64,000 bases of DNA from Maratus speciosus (GCA_963932465.1 OZ010786.1:271282411-271346410); one strand, 5' to 3'; numbered from the stretch's first letter, positions 10,825 to 24,095 are shown. The notes: generated by a model not told the origin, from the sequence alone. Translations and numbers: made by a program.

Positions 10825-11599
10825 CTACATTTAAATACCCGTGTTTGAAATTGAATACACTAATTTCGTCTTATTTAATCCCATAAATTATGAAATTAAT
10901 TGAAAACTACACGGGAATACCGGTATTAAAATGCAAGCGTCATGTGAGCCTTTCTCAGATATGAGACACAGTAGTTTTGTTTTTGGAACTTAAACAAATC
11001 AAAAGGAGTTACTTTGTTTAAATTCATATTTTTGTTAAATCTTTCTGTTTGATAATACAAATATCACACGAAACTTAAATTTCAACGACATACTTATTAA
11101 TTATAATCTATATGAGATTAATGAAAAAATCTGAAGATGGAAGTTAATTTTTTAATTTCCGATAACACATTTTTTTTCTCAGTCCCTGAATCGAAAAATA
11201 TAAGGAAATTGTTATTGAAACGTTAACTAAAAGATCGAATTGCTGATATTATCGAAAATCAATCCCTTTAATTCTCGTTTAGAAACAGAAAATCGTAATT
11301 TAGCAGCATAACATGTATTTTCTAAATATGAATCTAAGAAGAATTTATCTATATTTGAGAAATTTTCAAACTGTACTTCATTCTTAGTTTAAAAGTCATG
11401 AAATCCATTTCAACAATGTCATATATTACAGAAAAATCTGGGTTATAATAAATTTTAAATTTTACCATAATATTTAATGTCTTGATAATTGGAAATATAT
11501 TTGTAACGCAAAAAAAAATAAGCAAAAAATGTCTTATTAAAAATTAAAAGAAATCCTCCCAGAAAAAACTAGTACGTTGTAGGTATCTGCAAATTATCT
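10825..11599. other. AT-rich stretch, nothing recognised
   Basis: No gene or repeat boundary could be supported here. Confidence 0.4.
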
Positions 11600-11998
11600 T
11601 CTATCGTATTATACTGTAAAAACAAATCAGTGAAATTACTAAAATTTTTCTATGAAATTTGGATTCCTAGAACTATTTATGTAACGGCAACAGCAAAAAT
11701 TCATATAACAGATACACTTTTGGACTGAAAATCAAAAAATCTGTAAGGTTACTAACATTTTTATAAGAATTTGGGTTTCCTAGATGTTTTTATGTAGCTG
11801 TAACCCTACTTACAGATAAAATTTTAGTAAGATTATATTAAGTTTAGTAGTCTTTTGTAAAGCTACATATTTCTGTAGTTTTATAGATTTGCATCTTTTT
11901 TTATACAGTGTACAAATAAAATTTAGTAAGCATACCGATTTCTGCAACTTTACTTCTGTATAATTACAATTTTTTTTCTTTTTTTTTACAGTGTACCA
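11600..11998. mobile_element. Candidate MITE with ACTGTAAAAA-type ends
   Basis: The left end near 11609 (TATACTGTAAAAACAAA) and the right end (TTTTTTTTACAGTGTACC) are imperfectly inverted. Related internal motifs (ttatacagtgtac near 11906, actaaaattttt/aaattttagtaa) recur. There is no coding capacity. The ends are low-complexity, so the call is tentative. Confidence 0.4.
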
Positions 11999-12422
11999 AT
12001 GTATAGTATGTCTCTTTACGTTTAGCATGGAGTTTACTGTGATAAGTTAATCAAGAAATCTTCAGAACAATAGCGCCCACTGCTGGGTTTTAGAATTTAA
12101 AATTAGATTAACATATATATTTTTAATTATCAACCTCAAATTTGAAATTGGTTCATATCTACCCTATAGATATAATAATTGAGATACAGTTATAATGCGC
12201 ATCTGAAAAGCGTAGAACATTAGGGGCCTCAATTGAGATATTAAAGCCGATATCTAACTAAGATAATTTTTTAAAAGCATTTTACATATGAAATTCGATG
12301 AAATTCCTTTCCATATATACCAAACTATTACAAAAATTGTGATGAGCACAACGCAGATGTGCCATCTGTTGAACAATATTAACCAAAATGTCACCGGCAT
12401 CGATTTTTGTCAAACTCTAAAT

Positions 12423-13534
12423 GTGGAGCAAACATTCAAACCATGCTTTCTCCTTTAGATACAAATTTTCAAAAAACACAAAAAACTGATAAATTAGAAA
12501 ATAACTTGTATTTAATTCTAATTTTTATTGTGTATTTTTATCACTGCTTATTAGAAAGAATTGAAGCATACCTAAGATATTAAACATAAAACAAATTAAT
12601 AAAATGCATTTAATATTTGGAGAAATCACGTTTTGACCGAATTCAAAGGAGAAAACATGTTTTGATTGTTTGACAAGTGGACAAAACGCTTTTTGAATGA
12701 AATAAGTTCTAACCCACAAATAATACAAAAGCATTATTTTATTTGAGAAAATACCGAACTTCAGTTGATTATTCATAAAATAAATGACAGATTATGTTAC
12801 TTAGTAGTATTCCTTAAATATTTACTAAATAAATACTCGTTTACCATAAATCCACTTCAAATTTTGAAACCAATATCTTCATCCAGACAGTCACACACAA
12901 TCCTTTCTTCTTCATTGCAGGCTGGTAAATCTTGGATAATGTGGTTGTACCATTTTGGTTGTACCATCAGGTTGATTTTGCCACTATTCACCATACATTA
13001 CCTTCAAAAGTTTTTCAACATCTTTTTTTCTTTTCAACTGATATGGCGTGGCTAAGAAGAAGAGATTCTAAGACAACCCTTTGAAAACGGGCAACAGTAA
13101 CTGATTTTACTGTTTTAAGAGAGATTAGAAGATTTTTTTAGAAGAATTACAAGAGAAGATTTACATCATATTCTTCACTTAGATCTTGAAATCTGTAATT
13201 CTGGAAGCCTTTAACCTTAACAGTTCTCTTATTTTCCTCTAAAACAATCCATTTCAATTGTGATATGTATGGTAGGTTTCGAAAGTACACATTAAGTGAC
13301 AACTGTGACTGGCAGACTGGTTAAATCATTGTTTGACTGAATGCAGGCTTTGGAGGAAACACTCTTTGATTGAAACGTCAAGTTTTAAAATTGATTTATA
13401 ATCGGAGAAAAAATTTTTTTGGTTAAAAATACCGTTTATTTCTATGCAATCTAACACAGACTTCATAAAAATAACAATAACTATTTTTTTATTTTTTTTT
13501 TTGTGAGAAAACACAGTTTGAATGTTTGCTCCTC
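12423..13534. mobile_element. TIR DNA transposon of unknown family
   Basis: GGAGCAAACATTCAAAC at 12424-12440 is repeated inverted at 13517-13533, and the match continues inward (ccatgctttctc against the complement of gagaaaacacag) to about 27 bp. The 1.1-kb interior shows no recognisable transposase. A possible 8-bp flank similarity (ctaaatgt versus tcaaatat) would suit hAT, but it is imperfect. Confidence 0.6.
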
Positions 13535-15669
13535 AAATATGTAGTTTGAAACTCCATCTAATAGATGTTTAGATATACCTATCACATAATCTCGCAACAC
13601 ACAATGCATTAGCATCACCTGTTAGGCTATATACACTTAAAACTAATCACCACTACCTTTGTGGATCTATAAATTTATGTGATAACTGATGAAATTCTAA
13701 CACATAGATGTCGAAACAGAGCTATGTTAGAAGAAATAAAGAACACGGCAAAACACAGTCACCTGTTGAGCGATATGCGTCACAATCTTATCAGCGCTAA
13801 TTTAAGTCAAGGTCTAATTGAATAAGAAATTTGATGAAACTCCGTGCATTAGTACTTGAGATAAAGCGGACAAAAATTGTATCGCACACACAGAGACACG
13901 CAAACGTTTCCCCAAAATATTCAAATCATATTTAAAACATACTAAACCGTGTGTATACATCAAAAACTGGAAATCGAAAAATTTAAAGATTCCATTTATT
14001 TTATCTTATGTATAGAAGAAAGTAAAACTGCATAAAATTATAAAATCATACCTTAAAAATAAAAGTTCTGATACTTATTTACTCATTGATAGAAATGAAA
14101 CGAAATCTTTATTTTTATTGAAAAAATAAATTACGTCACATTACAATGTAAATTAAGACGTCTCAATTTCTTTATGCGCCTAGTGTAAAGGGAGAGAAAA
14201 GTGTTGTATATTTATTCTGGTTTTCTTTTAGTGAAAACTCTTGTAATTTGTAGAAAGACATAAATTCTTCTCCAAAATAACAAGCAGATATAAAAATTAG
14301 TAAAACAAAGTGAAAAGCAAATTAAATTTCAAAACACGATATCAAAGAGATAAATCAATCGTGATTCATTAGCTTAGAAGTATATCTATGATTTCCCAAT
14401 CAAACTTTTTGTGTTTCAATCCCTCGGATATAGAAAATGATACAGGTATAAGTATCTAAAGGATTTTTTAAGGAATTTTATACTATATAATTTCTCGGCC
14501 AAGAGTAAGTGCAGAAGAATTCATAGATTCGAAGATTGTTCATAATAGTGCAGGGAAATAAGTACAAAACGTTTTTCTTTCGAGATCAGAAAAAGAAAAC
14601 TAAAAAAGAAAACTTTGAAAACGAGAGGAATGTACTATAAAAACGTCGTCTCAAAATTAAAAAAAAAAAAAAGAATTGATTCAAAATGTTACTTTTAAGA
14701 AACTAGCAAACTGAAAATGTAAGAAATAAAAAAACAGTGATTGAGTTCTGAAAATTTCAAATTCAGTTTCAATAGTCTGTATGTCCTGTTTTAAAATTTT
14801 TCAAAGGTATGTAGTAGTACGAAGTACATCGAATAAATTTATTTTTATTAAGATTTTCCGATAACATAATTTTGTACACTGAGTCTAGCTTCATTTTTAA
14901 AATAGAAAATCCTTAACAACAGGAGCACAAGTTACAGTAGAGGAAAGGTCCTCGAAGTATACAAAAGTATTGTAATGTATATGTTTCATAAATGACTTCA
15001 AAAGTGATTTATGGAACAAAATACCATGGGATTTAAATTATGTGAATAATTTTCTCAATAATAGGTTATTCGGTTCTTTCCATTAGGGACACAATTGTAA
15101 CCATCATTGTCATGGCTTAAGATACTTCATCCCTAATCGAAATGTGATGCCAAAACTACACAAAACTTATTTTTGGATTAAAGAAAACAAACATATGTAG
15201 TATTTCTATAAGCTTTAATTATTCAATCAAACACCCGGCACAAAAGGGATACCAAAGATTTAATGTAGTATCATATCCTTAAACATTGGAGTAGTAGCCC
15301 TTTGAATTTTCACGTAGAACCGAGATATCAGCTACTTCTTTTTGTGCTTGTATGTAGAAGAAAATTTTAAATAAAGCGTGAAGAGTGCTGTTTTTTTGTA
15401 AATGTTATACGTTTTTTGAAAACATCGTTCTTAATTATATTATGTTTTTCTTGCTTTTACCAATTTTTGTCCATCATACTGCATTATTCACCATTAAAAA
15501 TCATTAATAGTTCAAAAAATCTCGATACAAATAAACTTAAACAATATATAAATACAAGCAAAAAAGTGTAATTATGATTCAAAAGTGTCTGCTTTTTACA
15601 TGAAAAATGTTGATAGTATTGTCTTAATATTTTTAAATATTAAGCTATATAAATTATTATATTTTACAG
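13535..15669. other. AT-rich sequence upstream of the first recognised exon
   Basis: Read as the 3' part of the receptor intron that precedes the 15670 exon. I looked for an exon encoding TM1 and ending in phase 1 with G, and could not find one. No other gene or RNA gene is supported. Confidence 0.4.
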
Positions 15670-15773
15670 ATCTTACAGTAGGAATGATAAATGTTCTAAC
15701 TGATATCATATGGAGGACAACGGTTGCCTTCTACGCTGATAACATTACCTGCAAGCTTATAAAATATTTACAG
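15670..15773 (+). CDS. CCAPR: CCAP receptor-like GPCR, exon encoding TM2 to start of TM3
   Basis: The exon lies between acceptor ttttacag and donor cag|gtaaat and enters in phase 1; the first codon, Asp, needs a G from the preceding exon. It encodes 35 residues beginning DLTVGMINVLTDIIWR. These are TM2 with its conserved Asp, extracellular loop 1 with an Asn-Ile-Thr glycosylation motif, and the TM3 Cys (ITCKLIKYLQ) that pairs with loop 2. The block is characteristic of arthropod CCAP receptors, close relatives of the vertebrate neuropeptide S receptor. The exon(s) for the N-terminus and TM1 were not found. Confidence 0.88.
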
Positions 15774-16884
15774 GTAAATATACTTAGCTTTTCTAAAGCC
15801 TTTGAAAATTAAACTACTTTATTTTTATATAGGCCTTACAATAAAAGGTAAGATTGAAATAGGAAAGAAAAGCAAAATTTTCAAAAACGCTTTCTAGTAA
15901 TTTTTATTTACATTTTAAAAATTCGTCAGATTTTTATATCCTTATGAAATAATATCACTGCATCAAACTTAAAGCAATTCGTTCAACCTTTATACCATTC
16001 AAAGCATACCACGAGAATCAGTTTATTTATATATAAATATAAAAGACACAATATAATGTAATTAAAAATACATAACAGATGTTTACGTAAATGAACTGTA
16101 TAACATTAGATTTTTTTTCATTAATCACTGTACGATTTTCGTGACTATTTATAATATTTGGCAAGAAATCGCACTTTATTAAGACCAACTTAAGCCAACA
16201 ATCCTATAAAAAGGAAATACAGTTTGTTCGAGAAGAAATCACGCATTGTAATCACCAAAATGTCGCAGAGGGAAACGAAAATTGCCATTTGATATGAAAT
16301 TAATTTTGTCATTAATTCATGTTGAAAATATAAGCTTATTTCGCTTTCTCCATAATGAAATTGTACCAAACTTTACAATTTTCAATGCGAACATCTAAAT
16401 TTGACAGCTTAGTTGGACTCTTCGGTAAATTTTACCGAATAGCAAACGAAAAGTAATTCGGTGAAGTAATTTAGGAATTATAAAGATTTAAAATTGGCAG
16501 CCCCTAATGTTAAATTCCTTTTTGATACATACCAAACAGTCTGAAATTTGTGTAATTTTTTTAAGCTTAACTGAAAAAGTATATGTCGGAAAAAGCTATA
16601 CTTTTGGATACGTATATTTTGTGCTTTTAGTAGGTAGCTTTTTTATTTTAATTTAAATTATTACGTTTCAATATTACAAGCGGCATAACTAAATACTTTA
16701 AAACTGTATTGCCTAGCATAATTTGGACATAAAGTATTGTTGTGTCCTAAAATGAATAGTTAAGATAATCCTATTTTAGGATTTGTGTTAAATTTTAAAG
16801 CAGATTTTTCTTGATACCGTTTAAAGTCTTAATAACTCTTATGCATGTCACGTTAAGTGCATGCAGATTTCATTATTTTATGGA

Positions 16885-17964
16885 TTAACCCTTTATCTAA
16901 TGACGGTACTTATAAGTACCACCCACTTCAAACTTTCACCCCATAGTGAATATTACTAATATTCTAACGGTACTTTGCAAAAACACACTTTTAACTCCAC
17001 TTTATCCAGATACATGGCAGCAGTAGCTCTAGGTTTGTTATTTTGGCGAGGAAGGAGGCTATCTTTGACACAGACGATGTGATTTGTGCCGATATTTTGT
17101 ACAGATTGTCATGCTCGTCTTTTTATTGCTGCAAACACAGTAAAGGATATAAGTGTTAGATTTTTTTATGTATTCATTATGAACTTAGAATACAGTTTAA
17201 CTTGCTATTTTAGGTGAACGGTGTATGTATTTGATTTAACAGTTGAATTACTCGGTGGTACGTATAAGTACCGTCAGTACACTGAGTGTTGGAGAAAAAC
17301 TTCTTGTTTACTTTCCGTCTGTGTAGTTATTCATCGTTTTAAACTGCTTTAAAGCGTAATTACTAAAACGTAAGTAGTAATGATTTCCCTAGTATTTATT
17401 TTCTGTTTCATTATTATTTTTTATAGGAAATCGAAAAAGTTGTGGTACTGGTTCGTTTTTTCAAAGCTAGAAATGGAATATGTAAATTCATGTAATGCTT
17501 ATGTGGAGATGCGAGATTACATGTTGTCCCTGGAATATAGATGTCGCCTAACTAAAGGACTGCTAATAAGATCGAAAGCAAAAAAAAAAAAAGTTTTTTT
17601 TTCTACCCTTTCAGGTGTAAAGCATTTTCAATTCTTAAGTGTTGAAATAAGTGATTGGCACCGGAATTTGCCAAACGATTTATTTGTAAATACGAAAAAG
17701 CCTATATTTCACATACTTATTAAATCGAAAACATTTCCTGGCGGCATTTGAAATACCTTGTATGTTTTCTGTTACGATATTTCAGTCATAGTGTACTGAT
17801 GGTACTTTAAAGTACCACTTTAATTAAATACTTCTAAATAATTAAATTTCTCACGGGTGAGTATTTTTTTATGTTTATTCTTTAATTTTCATTGTAGTAA
17901 CTGATAAAAAATATTATATGAAAAAAAAATGCAGTACACCATAATGCAGCAGATAAAGGGTTAA
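16885..17964 (+). mobile_element. piggyBac-like transposon with internal deletion
   Basis: TTAACCCTTTATCT at 16885 and AGATAAAGGGTTAA ending at 17964 are perfect 14-bp inverted ends including TTAA, the piggyBac target. Three near-identical palindromes lie inside: GGTACTTATAAGTACC at 16905, GGTACGTATAAGTACC at 17257 and GGTACTTTAAAGTACC at 17801. They are candidate transposase-binding sites. The only coding part resembles a transposase C-terminus. The element sits in receptor intron 1, same strand. Confidence 0.8.
17380..17751 (+). pseudogene. piggyBac-like transposase C-terminal fragment
   Basis: The frame contains KKLWYWFVFSKLEMEYVNS, then MLSLEYRCRLTKGLL. In piggyBac-type transposases the region after the catalytic core has a WY/YWPxFFxLLDxAxVNSY segment followed by a LxFRxxLAxxL helix, and both are recognisable here. 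The catalytic Asp region is absent, and the sequence after the second helix diverges. The start is arbitrary because the upstream part is deleted. It is non-functional as read. Confidence 0.6.
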
Positions 17965-20202
17965 TCTTCTATTCCTAAATATCATACGAAAAAATCACAA
18001 AACGTTATCTATGGTCACATAATTTGAAAATAGTACAACCGAATATTCTGTTAGTTTAAACATACAGGACAGCAAATCTTGAGCCCGTATTGAGAGTTTC
18101 GATAGGAAGAGCAAGCCTATATTGCTTATTGAAAACCTATGAAATATAAATTACAATAATTATAAAACATATAACAGCATAAAATAATTAGTAGATATTT
18201 ACAGTTTGCCTAATGCACAATGGTTACAAGTACACAAGTAATAATAAATGCAATGCTACAAGTATGGTAGGTGGAGGCAAAGACACGCTCTTCCAATGAA
18301 TATTGATTTTGAATGAACACATTGATCTGAATTTGTTTGATAGCTGAATAAAATGTCATATTAGAACATCATACAGCATCAACAGCAGACTAGATTCTTT
18401 CAAATTATAAGTTCACAAGAAATAGCAATTTTGTAAAAACATTGCTCTGCGTGTGTTTGCAATATTTATTGGAATAAAAACAACGCAGTTAAAGTACGAA
18501 GCCCCGTTTTATTTAACCGGACAGAAAGTTTACAGAAATGCAATCGAGGTAAAGTACATGACATTTAGAAGATAAAGAGTTTCCGCTCTTCACCCAATTT
18601 TTGAATTTGTAGACATTTGTAGTATTAGAATTTCAACAATCCTATAAATATTTTTAAGTATTACATCAAAAATGAAAAATTCAAACTTACTTTATTTGCT
18701 CTGCACGGAATGCAACTTTCTTAGCATGTTATAAACACCCAACTGGTGCTATTGAAGCCTAACTGTCGACAACTGTTTAACGTTGAAAAACGTTGTGTTC
18801 ATATTAAATCAGCCTGTATGTGTTTTTCCCCGTGCGTGTCTTTGCTCTCACCTACCCTACATGAGTTCAACAATTATCTGATGATAAATTGCATACAAAC
18901 TACTAAAATGCATGATACAGACGCTAGAGAAACAAAAGTACAATATATAAAAATCATTTAAGTAAGTGTATTGTATATGTTTTCATAAATTTACAAAAAA
19001 TCTAAAATACAAAAAGTTATTATTCGGTACGTTATGAGAACAAAAAAGCAAAAAATACCACCCGGACGAGCATTTAAAAAAATATTAAAAAACCTATAGG
19101 CCTGCCGTAAAATTAAATTTTACGTATAAAATTTTATCAGTGTCACGATAAATAATTTAACTACTTTTAATTAAATAGATTACATCTAATATGTGAGCTG
19201 AAAATTTGTCATCCATTTTAAAGTAATTCTATAATTACTTTGACGTGGAATTAACCCAAGAATATGATTAATTGAAGTCAGCTTCCGAAACTCGTTAAGA
19301 TTAGATAGCTAGTTACAGATATGATGGATTTAAACTATACGGGTAAATAATTTTGGTTGCAAGAGCCCTTGTCAAACTTTATCGATTATTAATAAGCTAT
19401 TTTTAATTATATTTTATGTGGATTAAGAATCACAGAACAATAAAAATTATAAAGTTGCCGAATGTTCCTTATGTAAAACGATGCAAAATTATGATTTCAG
19501 TATAAAATGTTAAAATAAGTTAAATTTTACTTTCATTCATAATAAAATTTTAATACATGTTTCTTATAAATACTCTATGCACATTAAAGAAAAATGATTT
19601 TTAATACTATTTTCAAATTCTGTTCTATTTTTCATATGGTTCAGTTAATTATAATAATTATTATTATTGTATATCTAAATCCATACCAATTATTATCAAG
19701 AATTACTGTATAGGAAAGTGGGTAACTCACGTACGTCTGTTCCGCTATATTCCATTATTGTGAAAAATCGTATTATAGTTTTTCAAAAACTTTCTTTAAA
19801 AACTCTTTCTTCAAAACTCTTTCTTTAAAAACTACATTTATTCTCACCCTGTGTAAAAAACAAACCTTTACCAATTTGAAGGTGATAGTTTTTTCGTTGT
19901 GTCAATAATATATAGGTTATACATATACGCCTCTTCCAATTCCGTAAACATTCATTCTTGAATTTCCCCTATATTTTTCTAAATTCTGTGTCTTTGAACC
20001 ATTAAAAAAATTCACAAAATATCTTTTTACAGATGTATATATGTATAAATTATATTTTATTGACATCACGAAAGACCCATATTCTTATAAAGCTATGTTT
20101 TTACATGGAGTGATGATAAATAAAATTTTTAAAAGCAAAATTTAGAAAAAAAAACCATCTTTTGGAAAATTACGGGGGCACTACAAAAATTAAGTTCCTT
20201 TA
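17965..20202. other. Intron 1 sequence without recognised features
   Basis: AT-rich intronic sequence. Short direct repeats such as aactctttcttcaaaactctttcttt near 19800 are low complexity. No exon or RNA gene is supported. Confidence 0.4.
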
Positions 20203-20906
20203 AGGGAACGGTGGACGTTATTTTTTTTTTTTTCATCATGGAGATATGAAATTTTGTGGAAATATACATTTCCCCATAAGTATATAGAACCCTTGAAAGA
20301 AATTTCCAATCTTATTATAATTTTAAGATTAAAAGAAATTAAAATTTTAAAACGAAATTTTAAAATGCTCCACGCGTCCTGATTTTTGAGATATTTCCTA
20401 GATTTTACATTTTAACCACTTATTCTATTACAAACAAATCTGTGTAATGATTTTTTAGTCCCTTGAATAGTTAATTTTTTTAGAGATTATCTTCTGAATT
20501 TGATATCGATTTTCATCAAAATTTTGCCTTTAATAAGTTAAAAATCAAATTTAATTATCTTAATGCAGTCGAATTTTAAAATGCATACCCAGTTTTTTGT
20601 AAGCAATATCAGTATTCCTCTTTATCAATTTCTTCAATTTTGATCAAAATTATTACGCAACGAGCATTTCAAAAATCTAAAAATGTTGTAAGATCAGTTT
20701 TGAGAAAAACAGATATAAAATATATTAAAGTGCCAAAAAACTGTTTGTGTACAAAATTCAAACGCTTGAAATTTTGCGGAAAATAATCGCATGTACATGC
20801 GGTTATTCGCAAATGGCTCGGAACAAATTGGGAAATAATAATATGCACAAAAGTAATTTTTGGTTTTGGGGTCAATTTCTGGTGAAAGAAAGGTCCACTG
20901 TCCTAT
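20203..20906. mobile_element. Candidate TIR element in intron 1
   Basis: TAAGGGAACGGTGGACG at the left and GGTCCACTGTCCTATTA at the right are imperfectly inverted about 700 bp apart. A 14-bp palindrome CGCATGTACATGCG lies near 20789. No transposase was seen; the minus-strand open frames of 68 and 98 codons have no recognisable domain. Confidence 0.4.
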
Positions 20907-21089
20907 TAAGCAATTAAACAAAAGTAAATGATTATCAGAAAAATATTTTATTGCATAATGAAGTACAATGCTTACATTCTTTTTTAACATAGCTGAGAAA
21001 GTTTTTGAAGCATTTATTATAACGGAGCACGAGCTTTTTTATGTCCTTGTCGTAGAAAGATGCCGATTGCGATACATTGAAACTTCGCA

Positions 21090-21632
21090 CTCACCCATTA
21101 CTGTCTCAACACTCAAGGCCTCCGGACTGATTTCGTGACGTACCAAATGAAGATTAACCCCTTGAAGGGCAAGTAATTGCGTTTGTGTAATGCTTAATTC
21201 CCACCGGAAATTTAGAAACAAATTATTTCAAAATAAGGAAAAGCAATTTTACGACTTTTCTCCACTAAAGTCAGAAAACTTAAATTTCCTAAAATTTTTC
21301 TGGTGCAAATCCTGATTAATCGTAGGTGGTATATAATATATACCACCGCCCCTTAACCCCTTGAGGGGCGGTGAAATATATTTTAATCCACCTACGATTA
21401 ATCAGGATTTGCACCAGAAAAATTTTAGGAAATTTTAGTTTTCTGACTTTAGTGGAGAAAAGTCGTAAAATTGCTTTTCCTTATTTTGAAATAAAATTTT
21501 TCTAAATTCCCGGTGGGAATTAAGCATTACACAAACGCAATTGTTTGCCCTTCAAGGGGTCAATCTTCATTTGGTACGTCACGAAATCAGCCCGGAGGCC
21601 TTGAGTATTGAGACGGTAATGACTCACCTCCT
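21090..21632. mobile_element. Large foldback element (about 245-bp arms)
   Basis: The left arm, about 21090-21335, and right arm, about 21375-21632, are near-perfect reverse complements. Paired landmarks include CTCAAGGCCTCCGG / CCGGAGGCCTTGAG, TTCATTTGGTACGTCACG / its complement, and CACCTACGATTAATC at the inner end. The 40-bp centre contains nested smaller hairpins (GGTGGTATAT/ATATACCACC and CCGCCCCTTAA/TTGAGGGGCGG). It has no coding content. It lies just before receptor exon 2 in the window, so intron transcripts could form a long hairpin. Confidence 0.85.
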
Positions 21633-22016
21633 TACCATCGAATAGCTCATCGCATTTTGTACGTAATATTCACTAATTTGTTTGCGAATTTGAATCGTTT
21701 TAGTTTACCTAGCATTCAGAAAACGGATGACAAACCGTAATTCGCATGCGGCGGGGTGTTCAATTTTTTTAAACAGTTTAAACGCTCAACATGCAGCTGA
21801 TGCAATGGCATTACTCAGGAATCTACAAATAACTTCTCTATTCCTAATCTTCTTCTCAGTGTCTCAATGTATCTATTCTCTGCAATCTGAATTGTTAAAC
21901 AAAAATTTCGTATAACGTGTGAAAAAAAAATTATATTTAAAAGTATTTTAAATTTTTAAAAGTTTATTTCTTACTTATTTTCCTTTATAATAACCTTTTA
22001 TTTTTATTTCATGCAG

Positions 22017-22110
22017 GTTTTAGTGACCTATTCGTCAACATACGTGCTAGTAGCTCTAAGCGTTGATCGCTACGATGCAATTGCTCATCCAATGAACTTT
22101 TCCTCAGGCT
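22017..22110 (+). CDS. CCAPR: CCAP receptor-like GPCR, exon encoding TM3 and the DRY loop
   Basis: The acceptor is catgcag and the donor is t|gtaagt. The exon enters in phase 0 and leaves after one base, so the next codon is T|GG (Trp) across the junction. It encodes 31 residues: TM3 ([13 protein letters not shown]), the G-protein coupling DRY motif ([10 protein letters not shown]) and the start of intracellular loop 2. After splicing this continues as FSSGW-RKAR, which matches the conserved SWRRAR stretch of CCAP receptors and so confirms the junction. Confidence 0.88.
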
Positions 22111-22780
22111 GTAAGTATATATATATAAAAAGACTACACTAAATGTCTGAAAAATAAATAACATTGCAATCAAGTTTTCAAATGGTATATGTCTATTGAC
22201 ACTCACTTAAACAAAATCGCATTTGATTTTAAAGTTTTAATTTAATCATCAAAACGCATTTTAGTGATAATAATAAATTGCAGAAAGAATGTTAATTAAT
22301 ATTTAAACTGATTCTTAAACGAAGTAATGTTCCAAGAAGATAATGTGCCCACTCTGGCAAGTACTTGCGTGCTGTCCAAAGAATGAAGAGCTTGGGATGG
22401 GTTAGTGGGTTCGATAAACGCACAGTCTGACTAAGAGACTGTGTATGATTTTCACGATTTTTCTTATATGAGAACGAAAATACGACACATTTTCATTTCA
22501 GAAAATTTCTTTCGAAGTATTCTTCATATAGCAATGTAGTCAAAATTGGCTGATGCTAACAAAATTCCTCCCCCCCCCCTCCTCCAAAAAAATGTACAGA
22601 AAAATATTTTTGGACTAACACTTTTTAAAAACTTACATTGAAAACTCCACTTCAAACATTCTTTAAAGTTATCGTTGCTACGTTCACCGAATACTTTTAT
22701 TGAAATGTACACATATTTTTTGTTTCAACAACATAACTCTTGTGTTATACAGGGTGTCTGAAAAGGTCGTTTACAAACTT

Positions 22781-22970
22781 AACATGCTGGTCTGTCATAT
22801 CATGATAAACAAGATTTACATAGGAAGTTGTGTTCGAAAATGCAGACTGCGACCGCTAGAAGGCAATGAGCGTTTAACATGCTGGCCTGTCATATCATGA
22901 TAAACAAGATTTACATAGGAAGTTGTGTTCGAAAATGCAGACTGCGACCGCTAGAAGGCAATGAGTGCAG
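22781..22970. repeat. 95-bp tandem duplication inside a TIR
   Basis: Two nearly identical 95-bp copies in tandem, both beginning aacatgctgg, differ by about two bases. They duplicate most of the left terminal inverted repeat of the surrounding transposon. Confidence 0.9.
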
Positions 22971-23019
22971 GTTTATGGGAGAGTGGGAAGCGTAATCATT
23001 TCAGGCGAGGACGTTGCAG

Positions 23020-24095
23020 GAGAAGGATGAATCGGTTTAGCAACGCAGAATTGGCCGATATGCATTACGTATCGTGGCATCGTGGATGGAAATGCACAAA
23101 CCGCGGTACGGATGTGCCTTGAGCTCTTCCTAATCAGAATTCAGTCAAGTCATGTTTTGTTTGGACAATTGTACAATAGATTGCGTGAAGCAGGTGCTTT
23201 ATAAGTAAGTAGCCACATCGATCGAGAACGTACTACACGCATGTCTGTCGTAAAGGAAACCGTGCTAAGGGAATTTAACAGGAACCCGCAAACAAATCTC
23301 TGAGCAAGCGAACGCGTCTTGGGTGTACATCGTTCCAGCATTATGTGCATACTGCATGAGGAAATGCAATTCCCCTACCACCTACAAAAAGTACGGCATT
23401 GTGCGTTGACGATTATATCCAATGCGTTGCATTCAAACGCTGGTATTTGCAACAACGGGTCGCACAGCCAGATTTTCCATCGTGGATTTTATTTTCGGAT
23501 GAATTCTGTTTTCCACAGGACGGTGTCCTGAACCTACACAACAAGCACGTATGGATGCATGAAAAACCAAGGTCTATGTGCCCAATCACGTCAACAAAGT
23601 TTCGCCGTAAACATTTGGTCTGGTATTATCGGTGGCATGTTAATTAGCTCTTACCTATTACCTCAGTGCCTCGACGGGGATACCTATCGCATTTTCTTAA
23701 AAAGAGTCTTGCCGGATCTGATGGATGACGTTCCAGCCGCTACAAGCCTAAACATCTGGTTTCAGCATGATGAGCCTGCTCATTTTAGCTACACTGTGAG
23801 AGAATACCTGGATAGGACATATCCTAATCGCTGGATTGACAGAGGCGGATCAGTTCCATGGCCATCGCAATCCCCTGACCTGACTCCCCTGGATTTCTAT
23901 GTGTGGGGGACACATGAAGTCCATGGTGTACGAGACGCCCTAGAATTGGACATGGATGTCTGCGCCAAGGTCGTGGAAGCGGCGGCACATGTCCATGACG
24001 CACCTGCCAATTTTGAGCGGGTCCGTGAATCCATGCGTCGACGTTGTGAAGCATGCATTGCAACGAATGGAAGGAATTTTGAATACTTTCTGTAA
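23020..24095 (+). pseudogene. mariner/IS630-like transposase pseudogene
   Basis: The frame beginning MNRFSNAELADMHYV soon meets stops. From 23399 a frame gives the first catalytic Asp in ILFSDEFCF. Around 23600 the reading must shift frame to NIWSGIIGGMLI, then the second Asp in FQHDEPAHFS, and the third in PWPSQSPDLTPLDFYVWG, with about 35 residues between second and third. RWIDRGG before the third Asp is typical of insect and arachnid elements of this type. At least one frameshift plus N-terminal stops make it inactive. Confidence 0.8.

Noticed and set aside
12765..13055. Possible upstream receptor exon encoding TM1
   Set aside because: The frame is hydrophobic but lacks GN-type TM1 motifs, and no phase-1 donor ending in G joins it to the exon at 15670.
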